The notes under the pieces are model-generated. The model was not told the DNA's origin. It made no database searches and saw nothing but the letters and a program-made list of their open reading frames with translations. Both the position numbers and the translations under genes were made by a program. Positions 1-6,003 of a DNA stretch of 6,003 bases are shown here, piece after piece. The stretch is from Bacillota bacterium (GTDB lineage Bacteria; Bacillota_A; Clostridia; Peptostreptococcales; Anaerovoracaceae), in NCBI GenBank assembly GCA_017437925.1, contig JAFRWQ010000150.1, forward strand, positions 1 through 6,003, written 5' to 3'. The first letter of the stretch is position 1. Each line of letters opens with the position of its first letter.

Positions 1-1
1 G

Positions 2-1639
2 GTAGGCCCTCCGGGAACGGGAAAGACCTACGTCTCCAAGGCCGTAGCCGGAGAAGCGGGAGTCCCCTTCTTCTCCATCAGCGGCTCCGACTTCGTTGAG
101 ATGTTCGTGGGCGTGGGCGCGTCCCGCGTGAGAGACCTCTTCGAGACAGCCAAGAAGAACGCCCCCTGCCTGGTCTTTATCGATGAGATAGACGCCGTGG
201 GAAGAAGAAGAGGCGCCGGAATAGGCGGCGGAAACGACGAGCGCGAGCAGACCTTAAACCAGCTGCTGGTCGAAATGGACGGTTTCGGAGCCAACGAGGG
301 CATCATCATACTGGCCGCGACCAACAGGCCCGACGTCCTCGACCCCGCCATCTTAAGGCCCGGCCGCTTCGACAGGGAGATCACCATCAACGTACCCGAC
401 GTCAAGGGAAGGGAAGCTATCTTCAAGCTCTACACCCGCAACAAGCCCATCGACGAGACCGTCAGCATAGAGACCCTGGCCAAGATGACCCCGGGCTTCA
501 CTCCCGCGGACATAGAGAACATGATGAACGAGGCCGCCCTGCTCACCGCAAGGCGCAACGGAACCATCATCCACATGGATGACCTCGAAGAGGCCATCAC
601 CCGCGTCATCGCCGGACCCAAGAAGAAGAGCAGGGTCATGAGCGACAAGGAGAGGAAGCTCACCGCCTTCCACGAGGCCGGTCACGCCGTGGTCACCAGG
701 GCCATACCCGGAGCCGACCCGGTCCACCAGGTCACCATCATGCCCAGAGGAAGGGCGGGCGGCTTCACCCTGAGCCTTCCCACCGAAGACAAATACTACA
801 TGACCAAGTCCGACATGCTGGACGAGATCAAGATACTCCTGGGCGGACGCATAGCCGAAGCCCTGGTCATGGGAGACATATCCACCGGAGCCTCCAACGA
901 CCTTGAGAGAGCCACCAAGCTGGCCCACGATATGGTCACCAAGTACGGCATGAGCGAGGCCATAGGACCCATCAACTACAGCGACAACGACGAAGTCTTC
1001 CTGGGAAGGGACTTCACCTCCAAGCTGAACATCTCCGACGAGCTGGCCGCCAAGATCGACCGCGAGGTGCGCTCCATCATAGACGGGGCCTACGCCGACA
1101 CCGAGGCCATACTGGTGGCGCGCAGAGCCCAGCTGGACGCCGTGGCCGAAGCCCTTCTGGACGTTGAGACCCTGGACGGCGACGAATTCGAGGCGATCTT
1201 CACCGGTTCCAAGACTTTGGACCAGCTGAAGGCCGAGAACGAAGCCCTCTCGAAGGTCCGCATCGAAAAAGAGAAGAAAGAGGCCGAGGAGAGAGCAAAA
1301 CGCGAGCGCGAGGAAGAAGAGCGCAGGCGCAGGGAAGAGCCCGACGCCCTCCCCGACGGAGGCAAGAGGGTGGCGGTCTTTGACAAGGAAGGCAGGCCCC
1401 AGATCATGGAGCTGAAGGAATACCTTAAGGAGCAGAAGGAGAGGGAGAAGGCCCTGGAAGGGTCCGAAAAGACTGAAGAGCCCGATGAGCCCGAAGGAAC
1501 CGAAGCTTCCGATCAGCCCGAAGAAAACAAAGAGCCCGAAGCGCCCGCCGTCCCCCACGAGGACGAGATACTCCAGGTCTTTGAAAAGCAGCAGGAAGAG
1601 CCCGAAGACGAAAGCTCCGAGGGCGAAGAAAGGAAATAG
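2..1639 (+). CDS. ftsH: ATP-dependent zinc metalloprotease FtsH, 5' end missing
   Basis: FtsH is a membrane-anchored hexameric AAA+ protease that pulls out and degrades damaged membrane proteins and some soluble regulators. The window opens just before Walker A, so the start, the two N-terminal membrane helices and the first part of the AAA domain lie outside; 545 residues are visible. Seen in order: Walker A GPPGTGKT (bases 5-28), Walker B FIDEID with Asp and Glu codons at 182 and 185, the second region of homology from 323 ending in GRFDR with the two arginine-finger codons at 365 and 374, the zinc motif HEAGH (671-685), and the third zinc ligand Asp in SNDLERAT (899-901). All catalytic residues are intact. 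After Walker A the sequence reads TYVSKAV where TLLAKAV is usual. The peptidase domain ends near 1220; a charged tail of about 128 residues follows (1253-1636), so the full protein should be longer than the usual 600-700 residues. The identification is certain; only the N-terminus is unknown. Confidence 0.97.
   Translation, partial: VGPPGTGKTYVSKAVAGEAGVPFFSISGSDFVEMFVGVGASRVRDLFETAKKNAPCLVFIDEIDAVGRRRGAGIGGGNDEREQTLNQLLVEMDGFGANEGIIILAATNRPDVLDPAILRPGRFDREITINVPDVKGREAIFKLYTRNKPIDETVSIETLAKMTPGFTPADIENMMNEAALLTARRNGTIIHMDDLEEAITRVIAGPKKKSRVMSDKERKLTAFHEAGHAVVTRAIPGADPVHQVTIMPRGRAGGFTLSLPTEDKYYMTKSDMLDEIKILLGGRIAEALVMGDISTGASNDLERATKLAHDMVTKYGMSEAIGPINYSDNDEVFLGRDFTSKLNISDELAAKIDREVRSIIDGAYADTEAILVARRAQLDAVAEALLDVETLDGDEFEAIFTGSKTLDQLKAENEALSKVRIEKEKKEAEERAKREREEEERRRREEPDALPDGGKRVAVFDKEGRPQIMELKEYLKEQKEREKALEGSEKTEEPDEPEGTEASDQPEENKEPEAPAVPHEDEILQVFEKQQEEPEDESSEGEERK
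1334..1605 (+). repeat. Repeated GAAGAGCCCGA motif in the ftsH tail
   Basis: The 11-base motif GAAGAGCCCGA occurs exactly at 1334-1344, 1475-1485 and 1595-1605, with shorter relatives at 1487-1495 (GAGCCCGAA) and 1531-1540 (AGAGCCCGAA). All are in the same reading frame and encode EEPD, DEPE, KEPE or EEPE. They lie in the low-complexity Glu/Lys/Pro-rich tail of FtsH. This is probably a degenerate coding repeat that grew by slippage or by selection for a charged, disordered linker. I see no sign that it acts at the DNA level. Confidence 0.55.
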
Positions 1640-1643
1640 CGTT

Positions 1644-1652
1644 TGATATAAA
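1644..1652 (+). promoter_or_regulatory. Possible extended -10 promoter ahead of the regulator gene
   Basis: The 42-base gap after ftsH contains TGATATAAA: the extended -10 dinucleotide TG, one spacer base, then TATAAA, which matches TATAAT at five of six positions. It is an AT-rich island in otherwise GC-rich DNA. A start near 1659 would leave a leader of about 23 bases holding the AAAGGAG ribosome site (1669-1675). No -35 hexamer lies at the expected distance, which extended -10 promoters can tolerate. It could equally be chance, with the genes simply read through from ftsH, since no terminator separates them. Confidence 0.3.
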
Positions 1653-1681
1653 TACCGGAAGGCCGGAGAAAGGAGCGAAAG

Positions 1682-2848
1682 ATGGCCGAGAGCTTTTCCA
1701 ACAGCCTCATAAGCAACACCATATTTCATCTTCTCAATTTTGAGCGCTATCCCAGTTTTCAGGTGGCGCTGAAGGAGGCGGCGGTCAACAACAACTTCCA
1801 GATCGTCATCTTTACCGAGGAGTTCAACCGCATACTCACCGTTGAGACCAGGCACAACGTCACCGTGGAGGACGCCGTTAAAGCCCGCGTTGACCTCAAC
1901 GACGCCGATCTGCAGAAGGTCATGGTCGGCAATTCCAACCTGACCACCTTCTGGCGTCCCTTCAACCTGAACAAGAATAAATACTACATAATGCTGGTCG
2001 ACAACGAGGGCTGCTTCTCCCAGGATGACCTGAGCAAGCTTTCCGAGATCATAGAGCTCTCCATGGGCATGTGGAACTACGCACCCGAAAGGGACGTGGT
2101 CTCCGAGTTCATCGGGGCTTTGAGAAGGGGCAACAGGAGCCTCGCCCAGCAGCTGGCCGACGAGCTCAAGTGCGGCAGCGACAGCATGATCGGGGTATAC
2201 TACATCCCCGGAGTGAACAGGGACGAAGCCATAAAGCTTCTGCTGGCCTTCGAGGAGGACAACGGCCTTACAAGCTTTAAACAGCCCGAAAGAGAAGAAG
2301 TCGCGGGAGTCTTCGTCAGACAGACCGAGAGCGGGGTCATCGACATGGACGCCTGGGCGAAGCTGAGCGAAAAGTTTGTCGCCGCAGGCGCGAAGGGTGT
2401 CTTCTGCTGCTCCGGCCTCCGCGGCATAGAGAGCGTCTGCCAGGCCTTCAACGGCATCAACGAGACCGAAAATTACGTAAGACAGATCTTCCCCTTAAAG
2501 CGCAGCTTCACCAAGTTCGAGCTGGCTCTTGCGGCCAACTGCCTTGAGATATGCAGGAACGGCGGCAGGGTAAAGGCAGGATATAATTATCTCTTAAGGC
2601 CCTTGAGCGACGGAAACGACACCAAGTCCAGACAGCTGATGGAGACCCTTGAGACCTTCATTCTGGACGCCGGCATCTCCACCTCGGCGACCGCCAGGAT
2701 CATGAACATCCACGCCAACACGGTCCAGTACAGGCTCAAGCACATCAGGGACATTCTCGGTACCGACATCAGCGACAACAGCGTGATCCCCAGCCTCACC
2801 ATGGCCCTGGCCCTGCGCAGGATAGAGAAGGAGGTCCGCACGATTTGA
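1682..2848 (+). CDS. PucR/CdaR-family transcriptional regulator
   Basis: This 388-residue protein is a probable DNA-binding regulator. Its last 70 residues (319-388) match the PucR C-terminal helix-turn-helix pattern: LMETLETFI, a variable loop, then TSATARIMNIHANTVQYRLK (about 334-353) and HIRDILG. In relatives such as PucR and CdaR this domain follows a sensing domain and activates catabolic genes. The first ~300 residues contain no motif I can name; no membrane segment or signal peptide is evident, so it is likely cytoplasmic. The start is supported by AAAGGAG at 1669-1675, six bases before the ATG. It begins 42 bases after ftsH and its stop overlaps the coaX start by four bases, so it is translated together with coaX. 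A role in controlling this operon or CoA supply is conceivable from position only; the ligand and targets are unknown. The family call is firm for the C-terminus, and the function is open. Confidence 0.88.
   Translation: MAESFSNSLISNTIFHLLNFERYPSFQVALKEAAVNNNFQIVIFTEEFNRILTVETRHNVTVEDAVKARVDLNDADLQKVMVGNSNLTTFWRPFNLNKNKYYIMLVDNEGCFSQDDLSKLSEIIELSMGMWNYAPERDVVSEFIGALRRGNRSLAQQLADELKCGSDSMIGVYYIPGVNRDEAIKLLLAFEEDNGLTSFKQPEREEVAGVFVRQTESGVIDMDAWAKLSEKFVAAGAKGVFCCSGLRGIESVCQAFNGINETENYVRQIFPLKRSFTKFELALAANCLEICRNGGRVKAGYNYLLRPLSDGNDTKSRQLMETLETFILDAGISTSATARIMNIHANTVQYRLKHIRDILGTDISDNSVIPSLTMALALRRIEKEVRTI
2828..2835 (+). promoter_or_regulatory. Shine-Dalgarno site fixing the TTG start of coaX
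   Basis: AAGGAGGT is a full match to the complement of the 16S rRNA 3' end and sits nine bases before the TTG at 2845, inside the last codons of the upstream regulator gene. It supports the TTG as a true start and suggests that coaX is translated by ribosomes finishing the upstream gene. Confidence 0.85.
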
Positions 2849-3690
2849 GCAAGGACATACTTCTCGCCTTTGACATAGGCAATACCAATATAGTCGTGGG
2901 AGTCTACAGAGAAAGAAAGCTCCTCACCAACTGGCGGCTTGAGACCGACAAGAGCAAGAGCGCCGACGAATACGGCATGCTGCTCACCCAGCTCTTCTCA
3001 TACGAAGGCCTCAACAAGGACGAGGTGGCCGATATCATCATCTCCACCGTCGTACCCTCCCTCACCTACACCATGCAGCACCTCTCCGCCAAGTACTTCG
3101 GCATCAGGGCGCTGATCGTTGCGGCCGGGATCAAGACCGGCCTTGTGGTAAAGTACGACAACCCCAAGGCCCTGGGAAGCGACAGGATAGTCAACGCCGT
3201 GGCGGCCCACGAGGCCTACCCCGGGCCCCTGATCATCATAGACTACGGCACCGCGACCACCATAGACGCGGTGAGCGAAAAGGGAGAATTCTTAGGCGGC
3301 GCGATCATCCCGGGCATAAAGGTCTCATCGGACGCCCTGTTTGAGAAGACCGCAAAGCTCCCCAAGGTAGAGCTTGAGGCCCCCGGCCAGGTCATCTGCA
3401 GGAACACCATCGAAGGCATACAGGCCGGAGTGGTCTACGGCAACATGGGAGTCACCGAGTTCATAGTGGCCAGGATGAAGAAAGAGATGGCCGCGATGAC
3501 CGGAAGCGACAAGCCCGTCACCGTCATAGCGACCGGCGGCATGTCCTCCATGATGGCCTCCGAGACCCTCTGCATAGACGTGGTCGACAAGCTTCTGACC
3601 TTAAACGGTCTTGAGATAATATACGAAAAGAACAAGGCGGCAAGAAACCCCAAGGTCCAAAGCCAGGGCTTTGACAGCGATGGAGAATAG
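2845..3690 (+). CDS. coaX: Type III pantothenate kinase
   Basis: CoaX phosphorylates pantothenate (vitamin B5) using ATP, the first step of coenzyme A synthesis, in the cytoplasm. Unlike CoaA, type III enzymes belong to the ASKHA (acetate kinase/Hsp70/actin) fold, and are known to need a monovalent cation and to escape CoA feedback inhibition. Seen in this 281-residue protein: the phosphate-1 motif DIGNTN (residues 10-15), GSDR (111-114) with the conserved acidic residue Asp113, the phosphate-2 motif DYGTATT (133-139), GGAIIPG (151-157), and TGG (230-232) of the adenosine-binding region. The length is slightly above the usual ~255-270, the excess being a short tail ending GFDSDGE. The start is a TTG that overlaps the TGA of the regulator gene (TTGA, 2845-2848) and is backed by a strong ribosome site. 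The 3' end overlaps dusB by 11 bases. Coupling at both ends argues for one transcript. Identification is secure. Confidence 0.96.
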   Translation: MSKDILLAFDIGNTNIVVGVYRERKLLTNWRLETDKSKSADEYGMLLTQLFSYEGLNKDEVADIIISTVVPSLTYTMQHLSAKYFGIRALIVAAGIKTGLVVKYDNPKALGSDRIVNAVAAHEAYPGPLIIIDYGTATTIDAVSEKGEFLGGAIIPGIKVSSDALFEKTAKLPKVELEAPGQVICRNTIEGIQAGVVYGNMGVTEFIVARMKKEMAAMTGSDKPVTVIATGGMSSMMASETLCIDVVDKLLTLNGLEIIYEKNKAARNPKVQSQGFDSDGE

Positions 3691-4657
3691 CCTTAAGGAC
3701 TTTTTCGCTGCGCTTCCTTCCCCCTTCTTCCTTGCCCCCATGGCGGGCTTTTCCGACAGGGTCTACAGGTACATCTGCCATCTTCACGGCAGCGCCCTGG
3801 GCTACACCGAGATGCTCAGCGCCAAGGGCCTCTTTTACAACAGCCCAGGAGGAGCCGAGATAGCGAGGATAGACGGCAGGGAAGGGCCGGTATCCATCCA
3901 GCTCTTCGGAAGCGAGCCCGAGATGTTCGCCTTCGCGGGGAAGCTTTTGAAAGACAGCCCAGCTGCTTTTTTCGACATAAACATGGGCTGCCCGGTCCCG
4001 AAGGTCGTAAAGAACGGCGAGGGCTCGGCCCTTATGAAAAAGCCGAATCTGGCGGCTGACTGCGTAAGAGCTCTGATCGAAGCTTCGGAAAAGCCGGTCA
4101 GCGTAAAGATAAGAAAAGGTTTTTCCGAGGACGGGGCGGACGCGAAAAGCTGCGCGGCCTTTGCAAGAAAGATGGAAGAAGCGGGGGCTTCGGCCGTAGC
4201 GGTCCACGGCAGGACCCGAGAGCAGTACTACTCGGGTAAGGCCGACCGGGACTGCATAAAGGCGGTTAAGGATGTCGTAAGCGTTCCCGTCATAGGGAGC
4301 GGGGACGTGTTCGGCGCCGAAGACGCCCTGCAAATGATGGAGAATACCGGCTGCGACGCCGTGATGATAGCAAGAGGCGCCAGGGGAAATCCCTGGATAT
4401 TCGAAGAAGCGAAGGCCCTGCTCAAGGGAGAGCCTCTCCCCCAAAGGCCTTCTCCCGCCGGGATAGCGGACGCCATAGAGTTTCACCTTAAGCTTCTGAC
4501 GGAAGCCAAGGGTGAGTACACGGCCTTAAGGGAGATGCGCCAGCACAGCAGCTTCTACACAAAAGGCTGTGAGGGCGGGGCGGCCGTGAGGGCCCGCCTC
4601 AACACTGCAGACACATTGGAACAGTTTTCAGAGATCCTAAGCGAGCTTAAGAAATAG
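3680..4657 (+). CDS. dusB: tRNA-dihydrouridine synthase, DusB type
   Basis: Dus enzymes are FMN flavoproteins that use NADPH to reduce specific uridines in the tRNA D-loop to dihydrouridine, loosening tRNA structure. Seen: the N-terminal LAPMAGFSDR flavin-binding segment of the TIM barrel, IQLFG, the active-site motif NMGCPVPKV with the proton-donor Cys at about residue 104 (codon 3989-3991), VHGRTREQ, and GSGDVF and IARGARGNPW of the phosphate-binding end of the barrel. A small helical C-terminal domain follows and ends in EILSELKK. The 325-residue length and the motifs fit the DusB (nifR3/YhdG) group. I start at ATG 3680, inside the end of coaX; an in-frame TTG at 3671 would add three residues but is less likely. 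The ribosome site is weak (AGGG at 3665-3668), so translation probably depends on coupling with coaX. DusB is the best subtype guess; the Dus family itself is certain. Confidence 0.94.
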   Translation: MENSLKDFFAALPSPFFLAPMAGFSDRVYRYICHLHGSALGYTEMLSAKGLFYNSPGGAEIARIDGREGPVSIQLFGSEPEMFAFAGKLLKDSPAAFFDINMGCPVPKVVKNGEGSALMKKPNLAADCVRALIEASEKPVSVKIRKGFSEDGADAKSCAAFARKMEEAGASAVAVHGRTREQYYSGKADRDCIKAVKDVVSVPVIGSGDVFGAEDALQMMENTGCDAVMIARGARGNPWIFEEAKALLKGEPLPQRPSPAGIADAIEFHLKLLTEAKGEYTALREMRQHSSFYTKGCEGGAAVRARLNTADTLEQFSEILSELKK

Positions 4658-4670
4658 AAGGAGATAAACC

Positions 4671-5150
4671 ATGAACGAAGAGATTCTGCTTACACAATCC
4701 GGATACGACGCCCTGGTCGAGGAGCGCGATCATCTGATCTCGGTGCGCCGCGTCGAGGTGGCCGAGCACCTGAAGGAAGCCAAGTCCTACGGAGACCTGT
4801 CCGAGAACGCCGAATACGACGCCGCGAAGGACGAGCAGGTCGAGGTCGAAGAGCGCATAGCGAAGCTTGACAACATGATCAGGAACGCCAAGATCGTCAC
4901 CGAGGACGAGCTTACCGGCGAGCACGTGAACCTGGGCCTTTCCGTGACCATAAGAGACACCAAGACCAAGGAAGAGTTCACCTACCAGATCGTTGGCATC
5001 ACCGACGCCGACCCCCTGAACGACAAGATCTCCAATGAGTCCCCCCTGGGCAAGAAACTCATAGGCAAGAAGGCCGGAGACAAGGTCGAGGTCGAAGTCG
5101 AAGACGGAATACTGAGCTACAAGATACTTAAGATATTCAAGCCCGAATAG
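4671..5150 (+). CDS. greA: Transcription elongation factor GreA
   Basis: GreA enters the secondary channel of RNA polymerase and triggers cleavage of the backtracked RNA end, freeing stalled complexes. The 159-residue protein has the family's usual length and two-domain layout: an N-terminal antiparallel coiled coil (about 1-75) with the tip motif GDLSENAEYDAAKDEQ (41-56), carrying the acidic pair Asp42 and Glu45 that help hold the catalytic magnesium, then an FKBP-like domain (about 85-159) containing SPLGKKLIGKKAGD. The start is set by AAGGAG at 4658-4663, seven bases before the ATG; this site directly follows the dusB stop, leaving a 13-base gap. The next gene, lysS, starts 21 bases downstream. 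The dusB-greA-lysS order recurs in Clostridia, consistent with an operon. No anomaly is visible. Confidence 0.97.
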   Translation: MNEEILLTQSGYDALVEERDHLISVRRVEVAEHLKEAKSYGDLSENAEYDAAKDEQVEVEERIAKLDNMIRNAKIVTEDELTGEHVNLGLSVTIRDTKTKEEFTYQIVGITDADPLNDKISNESPLGKKLIGKKAGDKVEVEVEDGILSYKILKIFKPE

Positions 5151-5171
5151 GGCTCCGCGCGGGAGATCGAA

Positions 5172-5891
5172 ATGAGCGAAGAAAAGAAGAATCAGCAGAA
5201 CCAGCAGAGCGAGAGCGAGCAGTTCCTCATAAGAAAGGACAAGCTGGAGAAGCTCCAGTCCGAGGGAAAGAACCCCTATGCCATAACGAAGTTCTTCCAG
5301 ACCGCATACTCGGCGGACATCAAGGAAGCCTTCAAGCACCTTGAACCCGAGACCAATTCGGGCAAGATGGAGAACGTGGCCGGCAGGCTCATGTCCAAGA
5401 GGGTCATGGGCAAAGCCAGCTTCGCCCATCTGAGAGACGACAGGGGCGACATCCAGCTCTACGTCACCAGAGACAACATAGGCGAGGAGAATTACAACTT
5501 CTTCAAGAAGCTGGATATAGGCGACATACTGGGCATCACCGGCGAGGTCTTCAGCACCAAGACCGGCGAGATCTCCATCAGGGTGGAGCAGCTGACCCTG
5601 CTCTCCAAGAGCTTAAGGCCCCTGCCCGAGAAGTTCCACGGCCTTACCGACACGGAGCTGCGCTACCGCCAGCGCTATGTCGACCTGATCGTGAACCCCG
5701 AGGTCAAGGAGACCTTCCAAAAGCGCTCCATGATACTCAGCGAGATCAGAAAGTTCCTGGACGACAGAGGCTATCTCGAGGTCGAGACCCCCATACTGAC
5801 TCCCTTTGAGATAGGCGCCGCCGCCCGTCCCTTCTACACCCACCACAACACCCTGGACATAGACATGGTGCTGCGCATCGAGACCGCATGA
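5172..5891 (+). CDS. lysS: Lysyl-tRNA synthetase (class II), truncated at a sequence join
   Basis: LysRS attaches lysine to tRNA-Lys. The start ATG follows GGGAG (5161-5165) and a Gln/Glu-rich leader. Seen: the [18 protein letters not shown] helix (19-36), the OB-fold anticodon-binding domain (about 65-145, with [20 protein letters not shown]), the [10 protein letters not shown] linker (164-173), class II motif 1 ending in [11 protein letters not shown] (201-211), then [22 protein letters not shown]. The open frame stops after 239 residues where about 490-500 are expected. Motifs 2 and 3, which hold the ATP and lysine sites, are absent, so this product could not charge tRNA. The break comes where relatives continue ELYLKRL and coincides with a sharp fall in GC content, so it looks like a join to foreign DNA rather than a normal stop codon. 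The stretch before AARPF reads TPFEIGA where relatives usually have a PGGA-like loop. Confidence 0.93.
   Translation: MSEEKKNQQNQQSESEQFLIRKDKLEKLQSEGKNPYAITKFFQTAYSADIKEAFKHLEPETNSGKMENVAGRLMSKRVMGKASFAHLRDDRGDIQLYVTRDNIGEENYNFFKKLDIGDILGITGEVFSTKTGEISIRVEQLTLLSKSLRPLPEKFHGLTDTELRYRQRYVDLIVNPEVKETFQKRSMILSEIRKFLDDRGYLEVETPILTPFEIGAAARPFYTHHNTLDIDMVLRIETA
5886..5888. other. Chimeric junction between lysS and AT-rich DNA
   Basis: The last base that fits the expected lysS codon for Glu after LRIET is G5886; from C5887 on, similarity to LysRS ends. Upstream DNA is GC-rich with Clostridia-type ribosome sites. The 117 bases downstream contain 37 G or C (about 32%) and carry Bacteroidota-type signals. 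No inverted repeat, target duplication or transposase end is visible at the join. An assembly chimera is the most likely cause; a true rearrangement or insertion is the alternative. Confidence 0.8.
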
Positions 5892-5932
5892 AAAAAGGTA
5901 ATATGTGGAAATGGGCATTGACAAATATTTCG

Positions 5933-5940
5933 TATCTTTG
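5933..5940 (+). promoter_or_regulatory. Bacteroidota-type -7 promoter element (TATCTTTG)
   Basis: TATCTTTG fits the Bacteroides/Prevotella sigma factor -7 consensus TAnnTTTG exactly, and its flanks (CG before, CA after) are common in such promoters. Transcription would start around 5943-5947, giving a leader of about 25-30 bases to the ATG at 5972. A TTG lies upstream at 5918-5920, but the 12-base gap is shorter than the ~20 expected for the -33 element, so that half is not convincing. TTGACA at 5918-5923 also resembles a sigma-70 -35 box, but no TATAAT-like box is correctly spaced from it. Confidence 0.6.
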
Positions 5941-5971
5941 CAGGAAATAACTAACTCAAAATGTTGAAAAT

Positions 5972-6003
5972 ATGGAGAATATCAAATTATCGAACGGTGT
6001 GGA
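5972..6003 (+). CDS. Start of a probable aldo/keto reductase, cut by the window end
   Basis: Only ten full codons are visible, reading MENIKLSNGV, with a following GA that could begin a Glu or Asp codon. Aldo/keto reductases commonly open with a short strand of the form xVKLNNGVEMP, so the match is suggestive; these enzymes reduce aldehydes or ketones with NADPH on a TIM barrel. No Shine-Dalgarno site precedes the ATG and the leader is A/T-rich, as is usual in Bacteroidota and unlike the strong AAGGAG sites of several upstream genes. An ATG at 5961 in another frame also stays open to the window end, but its product (MLKIWRISNY) resembles nothing I know. The family call rests on ten residues and is tentative. 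Confidence 0.5.
   Translation, partial: MENIKLSNGV

Noticed and set aside
1655..1666. CCGG-aagg-CCGG hairpin in the ftsH-regulator gap
   Set aside because: A four-base-pair stem without a U tract is too weak for a terminator, and both arms are self-palindromic tetramers likely to occur by chance.
353..1855. Long open frame of 500 codons on the minus strand
   Set aside because: It lies opposite ftsH and the start of the regulator, both with unmistakable conserved motifs. Its product is low-complexity (Leu/Gly/Val-rich runs) with no recognisable domain, as expected for the antisense of GC-rich coding DNA.
3671..3679. Upstream TTG as the start of dusB
   Set aside because: It would add only three residues, has almost no room for a ribosome site (AGGG ends three bases before it), and the ATG at 3680 gives a normal N-terminus for the family.
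3524..4486. Minus-strand open frame of 320 codons opposite coaX and dusB
   Set aside because: It shadows two confidently identified genes; its product is Arg/Gly-rich without motifs and it has no independent upstream signals.
5140..5154. Small hairpin AGCCC-gaata-GGGCT over the greA stop codon
   Set aside because: The stem is only five base pairs and no T-run follows, so it does not qualify as an intrinsic terminator; lysS starts 21 bases after greA and is probably co-transcribed.
4647..5429. Minus-strand open frame of 260 codons opposite greA and lysS
   Set aside because: It is antisense to the conserved greA and lysS; the Leu/Val-rich product reflects the complement of Lys/Glu codons rather than a membrane protein.
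5886..6003. Insertion sequence or transposon end interrupting lysS
   Set aside because: No terminal inverted repeat, direct repeat or transposase coding is visible; what follows is a promoter and a metabolic-type gene start, so an element boundary is not supported.

Overview
The window is mostly an ordinary housekeeping operon from a GC-rich member of the Bacillota, probably class Clostridia. All genes read left to right: the 3' part of ftsH, a PucR/CdaR-type regulator, coaX, dusB, greA and the 5' half of lysS. The order ftsH ... coaX ... dusB, greA, lysS is a familiar Bacillota arrangement. Several starts have strong Shine-Dalgarno sites (AAAGGAG, AAGGAGGT, AAGGAG), gaps are 13 to 42 bases, and two gene pairs overlap. 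Codon use is distinctive: GC-rich, yet with many ATA (Ile) and AGG (Arg) codons. I cannot fix the family or genus from this.

Layout. Bases 2-1639 hold FtsH from its Walker A motif to its stop, with an unusually long charged C-terminal tail. Bases 1640-1681 are a short gap with a possible extended -10 promoter. Bases 1682-2848 encode a regulator with a PucR-type C-terminal helix-turn-helix. Bases 2845-3690 encode type III pantothenate kinase, starting at a TTG that overlaps the regulator's stop. Bases 3680-4657 encode a DusB-type tRNA dihydrouridine synthase, 4671-5150 GreA, and 5172-5891 the first 239 residues of lysyl-tRNA synthetase.

The genes share no single pathway. They cover membrane protein quality control (FtsH), coenzyme A supply (CoaX), tRNA modification (DusB), rescue of stalled RNA polymerase (GreA) and tRNA charging (LysS): a growth-linked group probably co-transcribed, with the regulator inserted between ftsH and coaX.

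The last ~117 bases are different. At about base 5887 lysS breaks off inside its catalytic domain, just after the conserved LRIET, and the DNA drops to about 32% GC (my count: 37 of 117). The new segment carries a Bacteroidota-style promoter element (TATCTTTG), no Shine-Dalgarno site, and an ATG whose first codons read MENIKLSNGV, resembling the start of aldo/keto reductases. The simplest reading is a chimeric join between a Clostridia-like and a Bacteroidota-like genome, most likely an assembly artefact in a mixed community, though a real rearrangement cannot be excluded from sequence alone. I found no novel biological system here.
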